DNA of 64,000 nucleotides from Streptomyces sp. NRRL S-455 (GCF_000717875.1 NZ_JOCT01000027.1:111768-175767), one strand, 5' to 3'. Counted from the first letter of the stretch, positions 19,023 to 26,793 are shown. Notes: generated by a model not told the origin, from the sequence alone. Numbers and translations are program-made.

Positions 19023-19400
19023 ATGGCATCCGTCCTCCACATCGACGTGCCCTGGCTGCTCCAGCGGCACGAAGAGGTCCTGCCGGACCAGCCCACCGTC
19101 AACGACTTCTCCGCGCTGGTCGCCGCCGTCGCCCGGCATCGCGTCGACCCGCCGCGCCTCGGCGTGAACTCCGACGCGGCCTGGCGGGCCGCCGCACTCC
19201 TGCACACCCTCGCCGTGCTCCGGCCGCTCCCCTCGGCCAACGCCCGCTTCGCCTGCGCGACCGCCGTGGCCTACATGTTCGTCAGCGGTGTCGGCATCGA
19301 CCCGCCCTACGGCGCCCTCGTCGATCTCGCCCGCGACCTGATGTCCGGCGAGACCGACGTCTACGGCGCCGCGGACCGGCTGCGCTCCTGGCAGATATGA
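19023..19400 (+). CDS. Fic/Doc-family toxin component, degenerate motif
   Basis: A 125-residue helical protein of Doc-like length. The segment RPLPSANAR at residues 67-75 lines up with the Fic motif HPFx2GNxR, but His is replaced by Arg67 and Phe by Leu, while Asn73 and Arg75 remain. Doc enzymes phosphorylate EF-Tu and other Fic proteins AMPylate targets, both with the motif His, so this copy may lack transferase activity or act differently. It is translationally linked to the antitoxin gene in front. Confidence 0.7.
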   Translation: MASVLHIDVPWLLQRHEEVLPDQPTVNDFSALVAAVARHRVDPPRLGVNSDAAWRAAALLHTLAVLRPLPSANARFACATAVAYMFVSGVGIDPPYGALVDLARDLMSGETDVYGAADRLRSWQI

Positions 19401-19706
19401 CCGCCCCCGGGCACGGCGCGAAATGTCGAAAACCGGTGCGAGCAGCGTCTGTTCGTTCGTTTTCTGACTTTCTGTCAATGGGCTGGATGTTGCACAGGCG
19501 CCTTGTTGGCCGTGTGGGGGTTGTGCAAGAGTGAAACACACGTGCGGGGGGAATGGCCGGGTGTCGCACGTGCTTTGTTGACCGGGTCCGATTCGCCGTC
19601 GGTGAATTCGCACCTCCCGCGCCGCGCCAAAGAGGTAAGCACCAACCGGGCTCCTTTTTCGGCGTCAGGACTTCTGTGTGTCACACGCGTGGGAAGGAAC
19701 CTCTCA
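19401..19706. other. Intergenic leader of sigma-like/lectin gene 2
   Basis: This 306-bp stretch has no convincing gene. It holds the TGAC/TGTCAA motif at 19464-19478 shared with the leader of the first paralog, and several GTGT-rich segments. The open frame running through it into the downstream gene lacks protein-like features. Confidence 0.6.
19464..19478 (+). promoter_or_regulatory. Motif shared with the leader of the paralogous gene
   Basis: CTGACTTTCTGTCAA matches TTGACATTTTGTCAA at 5979-5993 in 12 of 15 positions. It keeps the TGAC...TGTCAA arms, although the palindrome is less perfect here. It lies 229 bp before the GTG start. Confidence 0.45.
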
Positions 19707-21350
19707 GTGCCCACCCCCCACCCCCCTCGTCCCCCGTATCCCCCGCCCGGCGGGGATCCCGGGGACTCCGACGAATCCCTCGCCGCGCCGCTCAGAGGCA
19801 GCCCGGAGGGCGAGGTCGCCGCCCACTCCGTCGCGCTGCTGATGGCGCGGCACTGGCAGCCGGTGCACGACTACGCGGTCATCTGTCTCGCCTCGTCGGC
19901 GCAGGTCGCCGCGATGGTCACCGGGACCGCCTTCCACCGGACCCTCAACCGACTCGCCTTCGGCGAGTCGGCCGTCGCACTGCGCCCGGCCCTTCTGGTG
20001 ACCGTGCGCGACACGATCCGTGAGTGGTCCGGTGACGAGCGAATATCCGCGGTCCTGCCCGCGTTGCAGAAACCCGCCGGCGGGCGCGGGCTGCGGGCGG
20101 CGACGTCCATGACGCCCGAAAATCGCGTCCTCGCGGAGCGGGCATTTCAGGCACTTCCCGCAGCCGCGCGCTGTTTGCTGTGGCATGTCGAGGTCGAGGC
20201 AGATCCTTTAAGCGTCCCCGCCGGTCTCCTGGGCATGGACACCGACATCGCGGCGGCCGCGCTCGAACAGGCGCGTGACAAATTCCGCGAGGGCTGTGTA
20301 CATGCCCATCGTGAACTCGCACCGACCCAGGATTGCCGGTTCTACAACCGCCTCCTCGACGTGCCGATCCGCCGGGGCGGCGCACTGCTGCCCGACGTTC
20401 AGGATCACCTGGCGGAGTGCCGCTACTGCCGGAACGCCGCTGAACAACTGAGCCATTTCGAGGGCGCGCTGGGCCCGCTGATCGCTGAGGCGGTGCTCGG
20501 CTGGGGTGCGCGCCGCTACCTCGACTCGCGTCCGGGCCGCGCCTCGCACGGCACGCGCGGCGGACGCGCCGGCCGGCGCGGTGGCGGGCGACGGGGCGAC
20601 GGACGGCCCGGTATCGGACGGCACCGCCTGCTGTCCAGGATCCCCGTACCCGTACGCAGGGTTCCGGGCGCACGGCTGCCTGACGCACTGCGCTCCTCCC
20701 GGGCGCTGCTCTCGGGCGTCGGCGCGGTGTCGGCAGGGGTGCTGGCGACCGTGCTCGTCATCAGCGCGTCGTCGTACGACGGCGGCCATGCCGACCCGGC
20801 GGGCTCCAACAGCGCGGCCGGCGAGGGCGGCACCGAATCCGTGACGCCGCCGGGCACGGCCGTGCTTCCCACGGCACCGGTCGTGACGCGGCTGCGCAAC
20901 GCCGGTGCCGACCTGTGCCTCGACGTCCGGGACCGGCCGAAGGAGGGCTCGGGGACGAAGCTGGCGGAGTGTTCGACGGTGTGGACCCAGCAGTGGACGT
21001 ACGAGAACGACGGGCTGCTGCGCAGTGTCGCCGATCCCGGGCTGTGCCTGGACTCGCACAAGGACGCCGGCGTCGTCGTCCTCGGCACCTGCGCCGAGGA
21101 GGACGCCGAGCGGGGCGACGACGTGCGCTACGACCTGACCGTACGAGGGGAGTTGCTGCCCCGTTGGGACGAGCAGCTCGCCCTCACCTCCACCAACGAC
21201 GATCCGGACGCCGACGTCGTCGTCAAGGTCCGCGACCGCTCCGACGCGCAGCGCTGGCAGCCGGAGCCCGTGCCGACGGCGGCGGATTCCCTGTCGATCG
21301 CGGAGGACGAGGCGCCCACGGCTCGGCAGGTGACGTTGCCGAAGGGCTGA
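19707..21350 (+). CDS. Sigma-like / zinc-finger / TM / ricin-lectin membrane protein 2
   Basis: A 547-residue paralog of the protein at 6180. The sigma-like helical region spans about residues 25-215 (ARCLLWHVEVEADPL is nearly identical in both). HLAECRYC at about 234-241 is the zinc-binding H-x3-C-x2-C, at the same place as in the paralog. One membrane span covers about 331-356, then a ricin-type lectin (about 394-518) with QQWTYENDGLLRS and QRW. It lacks the long tail of the paralog. GTG at 19707 follows GGAAGG by 9 nt. Codon 168 (20208-20210) is a rare TTA, absent from the paralog, so translation should depend on the bldA tRNA. Confidence 0.85.
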   Translation: MPTPHPPRPPYPPPGGDPGDSDESLAAPLRGSPEGEVAAHSVALLMARHWQPVHDYAVICLASSAQVAAMVTGTAFHRTLNRLAFGESAVALRPALLVTVRDTIREWSGDERISAVLPALQKPAGGRGLRAATSMTPENRVLAERAFQALPAAARCLLWHVEVEADPLSVPAGLLGMDTDIAAAALEQARDKFREGCVHAHRELAPTQDCRFYNRLLDVPIRRGGALLPDVQDHLAECRYCRNAAEQLSHFEGALGPLIAEAVLGWGARRYLDSRPGRASHGTRGGRAGRRGGGRRGDGRPGIGRHRLLSRIPVPVRRVPGARLPDALRSSRALLSGVGAVSAGVLATVLVISASSYDGGHADPAGSNSAAGEGGTESVTPPGTAVLPTAPVVTRLRNAGADLCLDVRDRPKEGSGTKLAECSTVWTQQWTYENDGLLRSVADPGLCLDSHKDAGVVVLGTCAEEDAERGDDVRYDLTVRGELLPRWDEQLALTSTNDDPDADVVVKVRDRSDAQRWQPEPVPTAADSLSIAEDEAPTARQVTLPKG

Positions 21351-21358
21351 GAGGCCCG

Positions 21359-21395
21359 AGCCGGGCTGAGACGCCCGTGACGTCTCAGCCCGGCT
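21359..21395. terminator. Bidirectional terminator hairpin
   Basis: AGCCGGGCTGAGACG and CGTCTCAGCCCGGCT form a perfect 15-bp stem with a 7-nt loop between convergent genes. Its right arm covers the last codons and stop of the minus-strand oxidase gene. Confidence 0.85.
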
Positions 21396-22554
21396 CTGCC
21401 GTGAGGTCGGCCGGCCCGATCGTGCCCGGTGTGGCATGGCCGGACAGGGCCAGGGTGAGGTCGAGCTCGGCCAGGAGGCAGCGGATGACGTGTTCGACGC
21501 CGGGCCGGCCGTCGAGGCCGAGGCCGTAGACGTAGGGGCGACCGACGAGGACGGCGCGGGCGCCGAGGGCCAGTGCCTTGAAGATGTCGTCGCCGGTGCG
21601 CACGCCGCTGTCGAAGAGGACGGTGAGCCGGTCACCGACGGCCTCCACCACGCCGGGCAGCGCGTCGGCCGCCGCGACGGAACCGGCCACCTGACGCCCA
21701 CCGTGGTTGGAGACGACGAGGCCGTCCATGCCCGCCTCCACCGCCTGCCGGGCGTCGTCCGGGTGGAGGATGCCCTTGAGGACGATCGGGCCGTCCCAGT
21801 TCTCCCGCAGGAACGTCAGGTCCGGCCAGGTCTTGGCCGGATCGGCGAACATCCCGACGAAGTGCATCACGGCCGCGTTCGGGTCCTCGTGCACCGGCTT
21901 GGCCAGGCCGGCCTGGAAGGCCGGGTCGGAGAAGTAGTTGGCCGTGCCCACACCGTGCAGGAACGGCAGATAGGCCTGGTCGAGATCGCGCGGCCGCCAC
22001 GCCAGCAACGGTGTGTCCAGAGTGACGACGAGCACGCTGAACCCGGCGGCTTTCGCCCGGGCCAGGAAACTGCGGGCCACCTCCGGGTCCCTGGGCCAGT
22101 ACAGCTGGAACCACCGCTCGGCGTCGCCCATCGCCTCGGCCACCTGCTCCATGGGCGTACTCGACGCGGACGACAGGACGAAGGGCACGCCCTGCGCGGC
22201 GGCGGCCCGGGCCGCGGCGCACTCGGCGTCGGGGTGCATGATCGACAGCACGCCGACGGGGGCCAGCGCCAGTGGAGCCGGCAGGGCACGGCCCAGCACC
22301 TCCACCGACAGGTCCCGCTCGTGCACGTCCCGCAGCACGCGCGGCACGATGCGGAGGCGCTCCAGGGCCGACCGGTTGGCGCGGGCGGTGCTGCCGTCGC
22401 CCGCGCTGCCCGCCACATAGCCGACCGGTCCGGGCCCGAGCCTCCGCTCGGTCAGCTCCTCCAGCCGGGTCAGGTCGGTGGGCAGCCGTGGTACGGCGCC
22501 CGCCATCCCGTTCAGATAGATCTCGTACTGGAAGTCCGCCCAGTGCCTGGCCAC
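21385..22554 (-). CDS. FMN-dependent alpha-hydroxy-acid oxidizing protein (lactate 2-monooxygenase-like)
   Basis: A 389-residue FMN enzyme of the lactate oxidase/glycolate oxidase family. Visible family features are the N-terminal YVAGSAGDGSTARANRSAL, the FMN contact PVGVLSIMHPDAE, the catalytic His in VSNHGGRQ and the phosphate-binding DSGVRTGDDIFKALALGARAVLVGRP. Length and the start region match actinobacterial lactate 2-monooxygenase relatives, which turn lactate into acetate. The start is taken as GTG 22554; a TTG three codons earlier is closer to the GAGG site. Confidence 0.87.
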   Translation of the reverse strand: MARHWADFQYEIYLNGMAGAVPRLPTDLTRLEELTERRLGPGPVGYVAGSAGDGSTARANRSALERLRIVPRVLRDVHERDLSVEVLGRALPAPLALAPVGVLSIMHPDAECAAARAAAAQGVPFVLSSASSTPMEQVAEAMGDAERWFQLYWPRDPEVARSFLARAKAAGFSVLVVTLDTPLLAWRPRDLDQAYLPFLHGVGTANYFSDPAFQAGLAKPVHEDPNAAVMHFVGMFADPAKTWPDLTFLRENWDGPIVLKGILHPDDARQAVEAGMDGLVVSNHGGRQVAGSVAAADALPGVVEAVGDRLTVLFDSGVRTGDDIFKALALGARAVLVGRPYVYGLGLDGRPGVEHVIRCLLAELDLTLALSGHATPGTIGPADLTAEPG

Positions 22555-22636
22555 CGTACGCAACCGCCTCTCGTCGTCTCCTCGTCGAGACCGTGCCGTC
22601 GAGCCGACGATACCGAGCGGTATGCGCGGCGGCGGG

Positions 22637-23320
22637 TCAGGGTCCGGCCACCGCCGCCGCGTGCAGCACGCGGGCGAGCGCGTGCGGTTGCGAGAACATC
22701 GGCCAGTGGCCCGTGTCCAGCTCCACCAGCTCCCACCGGTCGCTCTTGAGGAGTTCGGCCACCGCCGGCATCGGCTCGTCCCCGTCGAGGAGGCACTTCA
22801 CGTACGTCGCCGGCAGCTCGCCGAGCGGTCGGGTGAGCACGGCCGGTTCGGTGAGCGTGACACCGGGGTGCGGAGTCGACCCCTCGACGATCCGGGCGAT
22901 CTGCTCGTCCGTCAGGCCCTGCCCCGCGTAGTCCGGCGCGCCGAGCGGCGGCCAGTACCCGTCGTGATCGGCGATCGCCTGCCGCACGTGGTCGCTCGGC
23001 CAGCCGGACAGGAACGACTCACCGTCCACCGGCGCGTTCGCGTCGACGAACACCACACGTCGCAGCCGGTCACCGATCCGCTGGGCGGCCTGCCCGACCG
23101 GTATGCCCGCGTAGCTGTGCCCGACCATGACGACGTCCCGGAGGCCGAGGCGTCCCACCTCGTCGACGATGTCCCGGACGTGCGTCTGCTGCCCGGCGGG
23201 CTGTGTGTCCTGCTTCTCGGCGAGACCCGACAGCGTCAGCGCGTGTACGCCGTGCCCGGCTCCGCGCAACTCCGCGGCCACCTCGTCCCACGCCCACGCC
23301 CCGAGCCAAGTTCCCGCCAC
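22637..23320 (-). CDS. Alpha/beta hydrolase
   Basis: A serine hydrolase of the salicylate esterase/MenH-like type. The nucleophile elbow is VGHSYAG, the acid lies in VFVDANAP or later, and the His is in DTGHWPMFSQP. The first standard start (GTG 23320) begins at AGTWLGAWAW and cuts off the first core strand. The in-frame codons before it read ITNFVLV, which completes that strand, but start with ATT at 23338 and are preceded by a TAA stop. The true start is therefore probably non-canonical (ATT 23338 or CTG 23323). Substrate unknown. Confidence 0.85.
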   Translation of the reverse strand: MAGTWLGAWAWDEVAAELRGAGHGVHALTLSGLAEKQDTQPAGQQTHVRDIVDEVGRLGLRDVVMVGHSYAGIPVGQAAQRIGDRLRRVVFVDANAPVDGESFLSGWPSDHVRQAIADHDGYWPPLGAPDYAGQGLTDEQIARIVEGSTPHPGVTLTEPAVLTRPLGELPATYVKCLLDGDEPMPAVAELLKSDRWELVELDTGHWPMFSQPHALARVLHAAAVAGP

Positions 23321-23412
23321 CAGTACGAAGTTGGTAATGCCGGCAACTTAGCCGACGGGTCTGACAGTGCCCGCCGGCGCCGGGGTGTGCGGTGGCACGC
23401 GGATGCCGTCGG

Positions 23413-23967
23413 TCACTCGTCGTCCGCGTGCGGCGCGTGGTCCGGCCCGGTGTCCGGTCCCTGGGCCCGTACCCGCCGCACGTGCTCCAGGGAGTCGCGC
23501 AACTCCGCGAGCCAGTCGTCGGTGTGACGCTGGACGAGGCGCACGCACCAGGCCAGCGCGTCACTGCGACTGCGGGCGACGCCGCCGGCGATCAGGGTGT
23601 CGAGGACCTGGCGCTCCGGCTGGCGCAGCCGCGTCATGACGGGTGCGGCCACATGCGTGAAGAGTGCGCGCCGCCCGCCGCACTCCACACCCCAGGACAC
23701 CTTCCGGCCGAACCGGTGCTCGGCCTCCCGGGCCACGGCCATCCGGTCCTCACGCGTGCGTTCCCGGAACTCCTGCACCCGGCTGTCCAGGGCCGCCTCC
23801 CGTTCGGCGGCCGGGGCGTCCTCGGTCAGCCGGGGTTCGGGGATGCGGCCGATCACCGTGATCTCCTCGCGGTCGACCGTGATCTCGGTCAGCTCCTCGA
23901 AGAGGTCGTCGGGAAGGCGACCGGCGAACCAGCCGCGCAGCTTCTCTCTCTGCTCATGAGTAATCAT
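23413..23967 (-). CDS. Hypothetical protein with RHH-like C-terminal region
   Basis: A 184-residue soluble protein that I do not recognise. The N-terminal half is charged and may form a small alpha/beta domain (GWFAGRLPDDLFEELTEITVDREEITVIGRI). The C-terminal part, EVQLDTLIAGGVARSRSDALAWCVRLV in outline, resembles ribbon-helix-helix helices with the typical ARSRSDALAW turn. The ATG at 23967 lies inside an inverted repeat (23958-23983), which suggests autoregulation. An upstream open frame to 24078 has no supporting features. It diverges from the SSI gene. Confidence 0.65.
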   Translation of the reverse strand: MITHEQREKLRGWFAGRLPDDLFEELTEITVDREEITVIGRIPEPRLTEDAPAAEREAALDSRVQEFRERTREDRMAVAREAEHRFGRKVSWGVECGGRRALFTHVAAPVMTRLRQPERQVLDTLIAGGVARSRSDALAWCVRLVQRHTDDWLAELRDSLEHVRRVRAQGPDTGPDHAPHADDE

Positions 23968-23983
23968 GTAATGACGATTACTC
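23958..23983. promoter_or_regulatory. Palindrome covering the start of the RHH-like gene
   Basis: GAGTAATC and GATTACTC form an 8-bp inverted repeat with a 10-bp AT-rich spacer. The start codon of the minus-strand gene lies in the spacer. In GC-rich DNA such an AT-rich palindrome stands out and is a good operator candidate for the gene product itself. Confidence 0.5.
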
Positions 23984-24293
23984 GGCCGGAACATGAACAC
24001 AAGGGGTTGCGGAGCGGTCGGCTCAGAGCGGAATCGGAATGTTTCAGGCCTATTAACGAGCGCGCGGAAATCGGCCATCTGGCCGCATCCCGCCCCCGGA
24101 GACCGTGCAGTTACGGCGCTTCGGCCATGCGGATTCTGTAACTTCGCGCCACTGATTCAACACACAAGGTTACTGAAACCGATGGGGTCGATGTGTGTTT
24201 CGGCGACGGACTCGGCAGACTCGCGCTCGCCGTTCCGGGCACCGATCGAGCACGGGCCGGCACACCCTGTCATCGAGCGGAAGGATGCACACA
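23984..24293. other. Intergenic region between the RHH-like and SSI genes
   Basis: About 310 bp with lower GC than its surroundings and no gene that I can support. It must hold the divergent promoters. The segment from about 24145 to 24200 (ATTCAACACACAAGGTTACT) is AT-rich and is the most promoter-like part for the inhibitor gene, but I cannot assign boxes firmly. Confidence 0.5.
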
Positions 24294-24728
24294 ATGCGGA
24301 ACACCGCGCGCTGGGCCATGACCCTCGGCCTGACGGCCACCGCCGTCTGCGGACCCCTCTCCGGGGCCGCGCTCGCCGACCCTGATCAGGCCCCCACCGC
24401 GCTCTACGCCCCGTCGGCCCTCGTCCTCACGGTGGGCCACGGTGAGAGCGCGGCCGACGCGACTCCGGAACGCGCGGTCACCCTGACCTGTTTCCCGGCG
24501 CCCTCCGGCACCCACCCGGTCGCCGGCTCGGCCTGCGCGGAACTGCGCGGCGTGGGCGGCGACATCCATGCCCTGACCGCGGGCGAGGGCGCGGTGTGTA
24601 CCAAGCAGTACGACCCCGTGGTCGTCACCGTCGACGGTGTCTGGCAGGGGCAGAGGCTCTCCTATGAGCGCGTGTTCTCCAATGACTGCGTGAAGAACGC
24701 CCACGGATCCGGCGTCTTCGCGTTCTAG
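24294..24728 (+). CDS. Secreted subtilisin-inhibitor-like (SSI) protein, trypsin type
   Basis: A 144-residue protein with a signal peptide (cut near ALA-DPD, about residue 28) and a mature SSI domain. Four cysteines (66, 81, 102, 132) fit the two SSI disulfides. The reactive loop reads CTKQYDP, so P1 is Lys104 instead of the Met of classical SSI, which predicts trypsin-like rather than subtilisin-type inhibition, as in plasminostreptin. The ending [22 protein letters not shown] is diagnostic. GGAAGGA precedes the ATG. In Streptomyces these inhibitors restrain secreted proteases during aerial growth. Confidence 0.95.
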   Translation: MRNTARWAMTLGLTATAVCGPLSGAALADPDQAPTALYAPSALVLTVGHGESAADATPERAVTLTCFPAPSGTHPVAGSACAELRGVGGDIHALTAGEGAVCTKQYDPVVVTVDGVWQGQRLSYERVFSNDCVKNAHGSGVFAF

Positions 24729-24817
24729 GGCCGGGATCGTGCCGTTCCCGTGCGGACACGGCGGCTCGAGGCTGGGGAGCCGGGCCGCCGTCGCGGGGAC
24801 CCGCGATCTCGTACAAG

Positions 24818-24854
24818 GGGGCCGGCGGGCGGAGTGGGGCCGCCCGCCGGCCCC
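24818..24854. terminator. Strong terminator between SSI and the CDGSH operon
   Basis: GGGGCCGGCGGGCGG and CCGCCCGCCGGCCCC make a perfect 15-bp stem with a 7-nt loop, followed on the plus strand by a short CCTTTT. A smaller hairpin (TCGCGGG/CCCGCGA) precedes it. It can stop transcription from both convergent sides. Confidence 0.85.
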
Positions 24855-24902
24855 TGGGCTTCCAAGCCTTTTCAGGCCTTCATGCCGACAGGCCTACGGC
24901 GA

Positions 24903-25109
24903 TCAGGCCCGGTCGCGGTGGCTCGTGTCGCACCAGGGATACCGCCGGCTGCGCCGGCAGGTGCACAGGGCCACGCGGAAGCGGTCGGAGGTGACGACGG
25001 AACCGTCCTCCAGTTCCACCTCCACCGGGCCCTCCACCAGCAGCGGACCCTTGCGCTGGACGCTGATACGACGCGGAGCCGCGGGCCGGTCAGACGGGGA
25101 GTTCGGCAC
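24903..25109 (-). CDS. CDGSH iron-sulfur domain protein
   Basis: A small protein (68 residues from the GTG at 25109) with one CDGSH-type motif, CTCRRSRRYPWCDTSH, i.e. C-x-C-x2-S-x3-P-x-C-D-x2-H, which binds a redox-active, labile 2Fe-2S cluster. The preceding GPLLVEGPVEVELEDG is the usual N-terminal beta part. The start overlaps the end of the methyltransferase gene by 20 bp, so translation is likely coupled. It is the last gene of a three-gene operon with the diiron oxidase-like protein. Confidence 0.85.
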   Translation of the reverse strand: MPNSPSDRPAAPRRISVQRKGPLLVEGPVEVELEDGSVVTSDRFRVALCTCRRSRRYPWCDTSHRDRA

Positions 25110-25743
25110 GGACCACCACCAGCTCTTCGTTGTTCTCGGCGGCATCCAGCAGCCCCCGCTCCCGCAGCCAGCGCTCCCGGCCGCGCAGCACCGGACCGAA
25201 CGCGATCCTGCGGCGCCGGGTCACCGCGGCCTTCAGGCCGGCGGCACGCAGATGCTGCACGGTCACGTCCGGGGTGCTGAGCGCCGACTGCACCAGCAGC
25301 AGCACTCCGCCGGGGCGCAGCAGAGCGGGCGCCTCCCGGCAGATCCGGTCCACGACCAGCCGTCCGTCATGGCCGGCGTCCCACGCACGGGCCGCGCCGC
25401 GCGGCTGTCCCGGGCCGTCCGGTGCCGGCACGTACGGGGGGTTGGCCAGGATCAGGCCGAACGACTCTCCGCGGACGGGGTCGAAAAGGTTCCCGCGCCT
25501 GATACGGACCGGAACCCCGGCTCGCGCGGCGTTCAGGCGTGCGGCCCACACCGCCCTCCGCGACACGTCCACGGCGGTCACGCGGAAGCCGCGGCGCGCG
25601 GCTTCCAGGGCCAGGGCACCGGTTCCGGTGCCCACGTCGAGCACCTCGGCGCCCGGGGGCAACGGCTCGTCGAACAGCGCACCGGCCAGCAGCTCGGTGT
25701 CCTCCTGAGGGGCGTACACACCCGGGGGTACCAGTGGATTCAC
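25090..25743 (-). CDS. HemK2/MTQ2-like protein methyltransferase
   Basis: A 217-residue class I SAM-dependent methyltransferase. SAM motif I is VLDVGTGTGALAL (about residues 34-46) and the catalytic NPPY (ILANPPYVP, about 99-107) is of the type that methylates a glutamine side chain of release factors or related substrates. The N-terminal VYAPQEDTELL is characteristic of HemK2-like proteins. It lies 21 bp after the diiron oxidase-like gene. The real substrate in bacteria with this operon is not known to me. Confidence 0.85.
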   Translation of the reverse strand: MNPLVPPGVYAPQEDTELLAGALFDEPLPPGAEVLDVGTGTGALALEAARRGFRVTAVDVSRRAVWAARLNAARAGVPVRIRRGNLFDPVRGESFGLILANPPYVPAPDGPGQPRGAARAWDAGHDGRLVVDRICREAPALLRPGGVLLLVQSALSTPDVTVQHLRAAGLKAAVTRRRRIAFGPVLRGRERWLRERGLLDAAENNEELVVVRAELPV

Positions 25744-25764
25744 GGCGCTCGGGTACCCCGGCCC

Positions 25765-26793
25765 TCAGGAGATATGGGCGATTTCCAGGGCAAGTGGGGA
25801 ACGCAGTGACGAACGGGACGCACGCCAGTCGGCCAGCAGCCGGGCGCCGAAGCGCTCCTCCACGAACTCGGTGGCGTCGATGCCGAAGGCGACGTCCGGT
25901 GCGAGGTGCGGCTCCCGCTCCAGCAGGCCGCCGATGACGTCGTGGCGCACGACCTGTTCGTGGACCGCGTCGGCCTCGACATGCTCGTCGTAGAAGTGCT
26001 CGGCGGCGGGCCCGGCGCCGGTGCGGCGCATCGCCTCGGCCAGCCGCCGTGACCCCGGCGACGAGGTGATCTCCACCGTCGCGAAATGCCCGACCAGGGC
26101 ACCCCTGAGGGCTCGGTGCAGACCGAAGAGGGACATGAGGTTCACGGTGACCAGGGCCTCGGCGGACGCCGCGTCGAGGTAGCGGCCGTACGTGGTGTCC
26201 AGACCGAGGTCCGTCATCAGGTCGGCGAACAGACGGGCGTGCACGCGGTCGGCGCGGCCACCGCCCCACTCGTCGAACTCCACCGCCGCCATCGCCGCCT
26301 TCGCCCGGCCCGACAGCCGGGGCAGCACCCAGGCGTGCGGGTCCGCCTCCTTGAGGTGGTACAGCGACCGCTGGGCCGCGTACTCACGCAGATGCCACAG
26401 CTCGCCCTCGTCGCGCAGGAAGTGGCTGACGCCCGTGCCGTCCACGGGTTCCACCAGGAGTTCCGCCAGCGCCTCGTCCACGCTGTCGTGGGCCCGGGCG
26501 TCGCCGCGCAGCGCGGAGAGGAAGCGGTGTTCCAGCGCCGCCCGGGTGCGCAGCAGGTCGGGATCCCACTCGCGATCGGGGGACACGCCCGCGAAACCGC
26601 GGTAGTGCAGCTCGTAGCACAGGTACAGGGCGAGCTGGAGGTCCTCCCCGTACACGTCGGCCCGGGCCACGTCCTCGAGGCTGGGCAGCCGGCCCGCGCC
26701 CCGCAGATACGCCTCGACGCCGCTGCTCAGCGGCCCGCGCGGGGTCGGGAGGGCCGGTTCTTCGAGTGCTGGTTCTTCACGGTCGTGCTCCAT
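25765..26793 (-). CDS. Iron-containing redox enzyme (haem-oxygenase-like diiron protein)
   Basis: A 342-residue, largely helical protein that fits the iron-containing redox enzyme group with a haem-oxygenase-like fold (HDO type). Candidate iron ligands are Glu and His in LYLCYELHYRGF, EFDEWGGGRADRVHARLF and HFYDEHVEADAVHE. Known relatives oxidise amino-acid or fatty-acid substrates with O2. It is the first gene of an operon with the methyltransferase and CDGSH genes, which suggests that the CDGSH protein supplies electrons or iron-sulfur chemistry; this is inference. Confidence 0.82.
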   Translation of the reverse strand: MEHDREEPALEEPALPTPRGPLSSGVEAYLRGAGRLPSLEDVARADVYGEDLQLALYLCYELHYRGFAGVSPDREWDPDLLRTRAALEHRFLSALRGDARAHDSVDEALAELLVEPVDGTGVSHFLRDEGELWHLREYAAQRSLYHLKEADPHAWVLPRLSGRAKAAMAAVEFDEWGGGRADRVHARLFADLMTDLGLDTTYGRYLDAASAEALVTVNLMSLFGLHRALRGALVGHFATVEITSSPGSRRLAEAMRRTGAGPAAEHFYDEHVEADAVHEQVVRHDVIGGLLEREPHLAPDVAFGIDATEFVEERFGARLLADWRASRSSLRSPLALEIAHIS

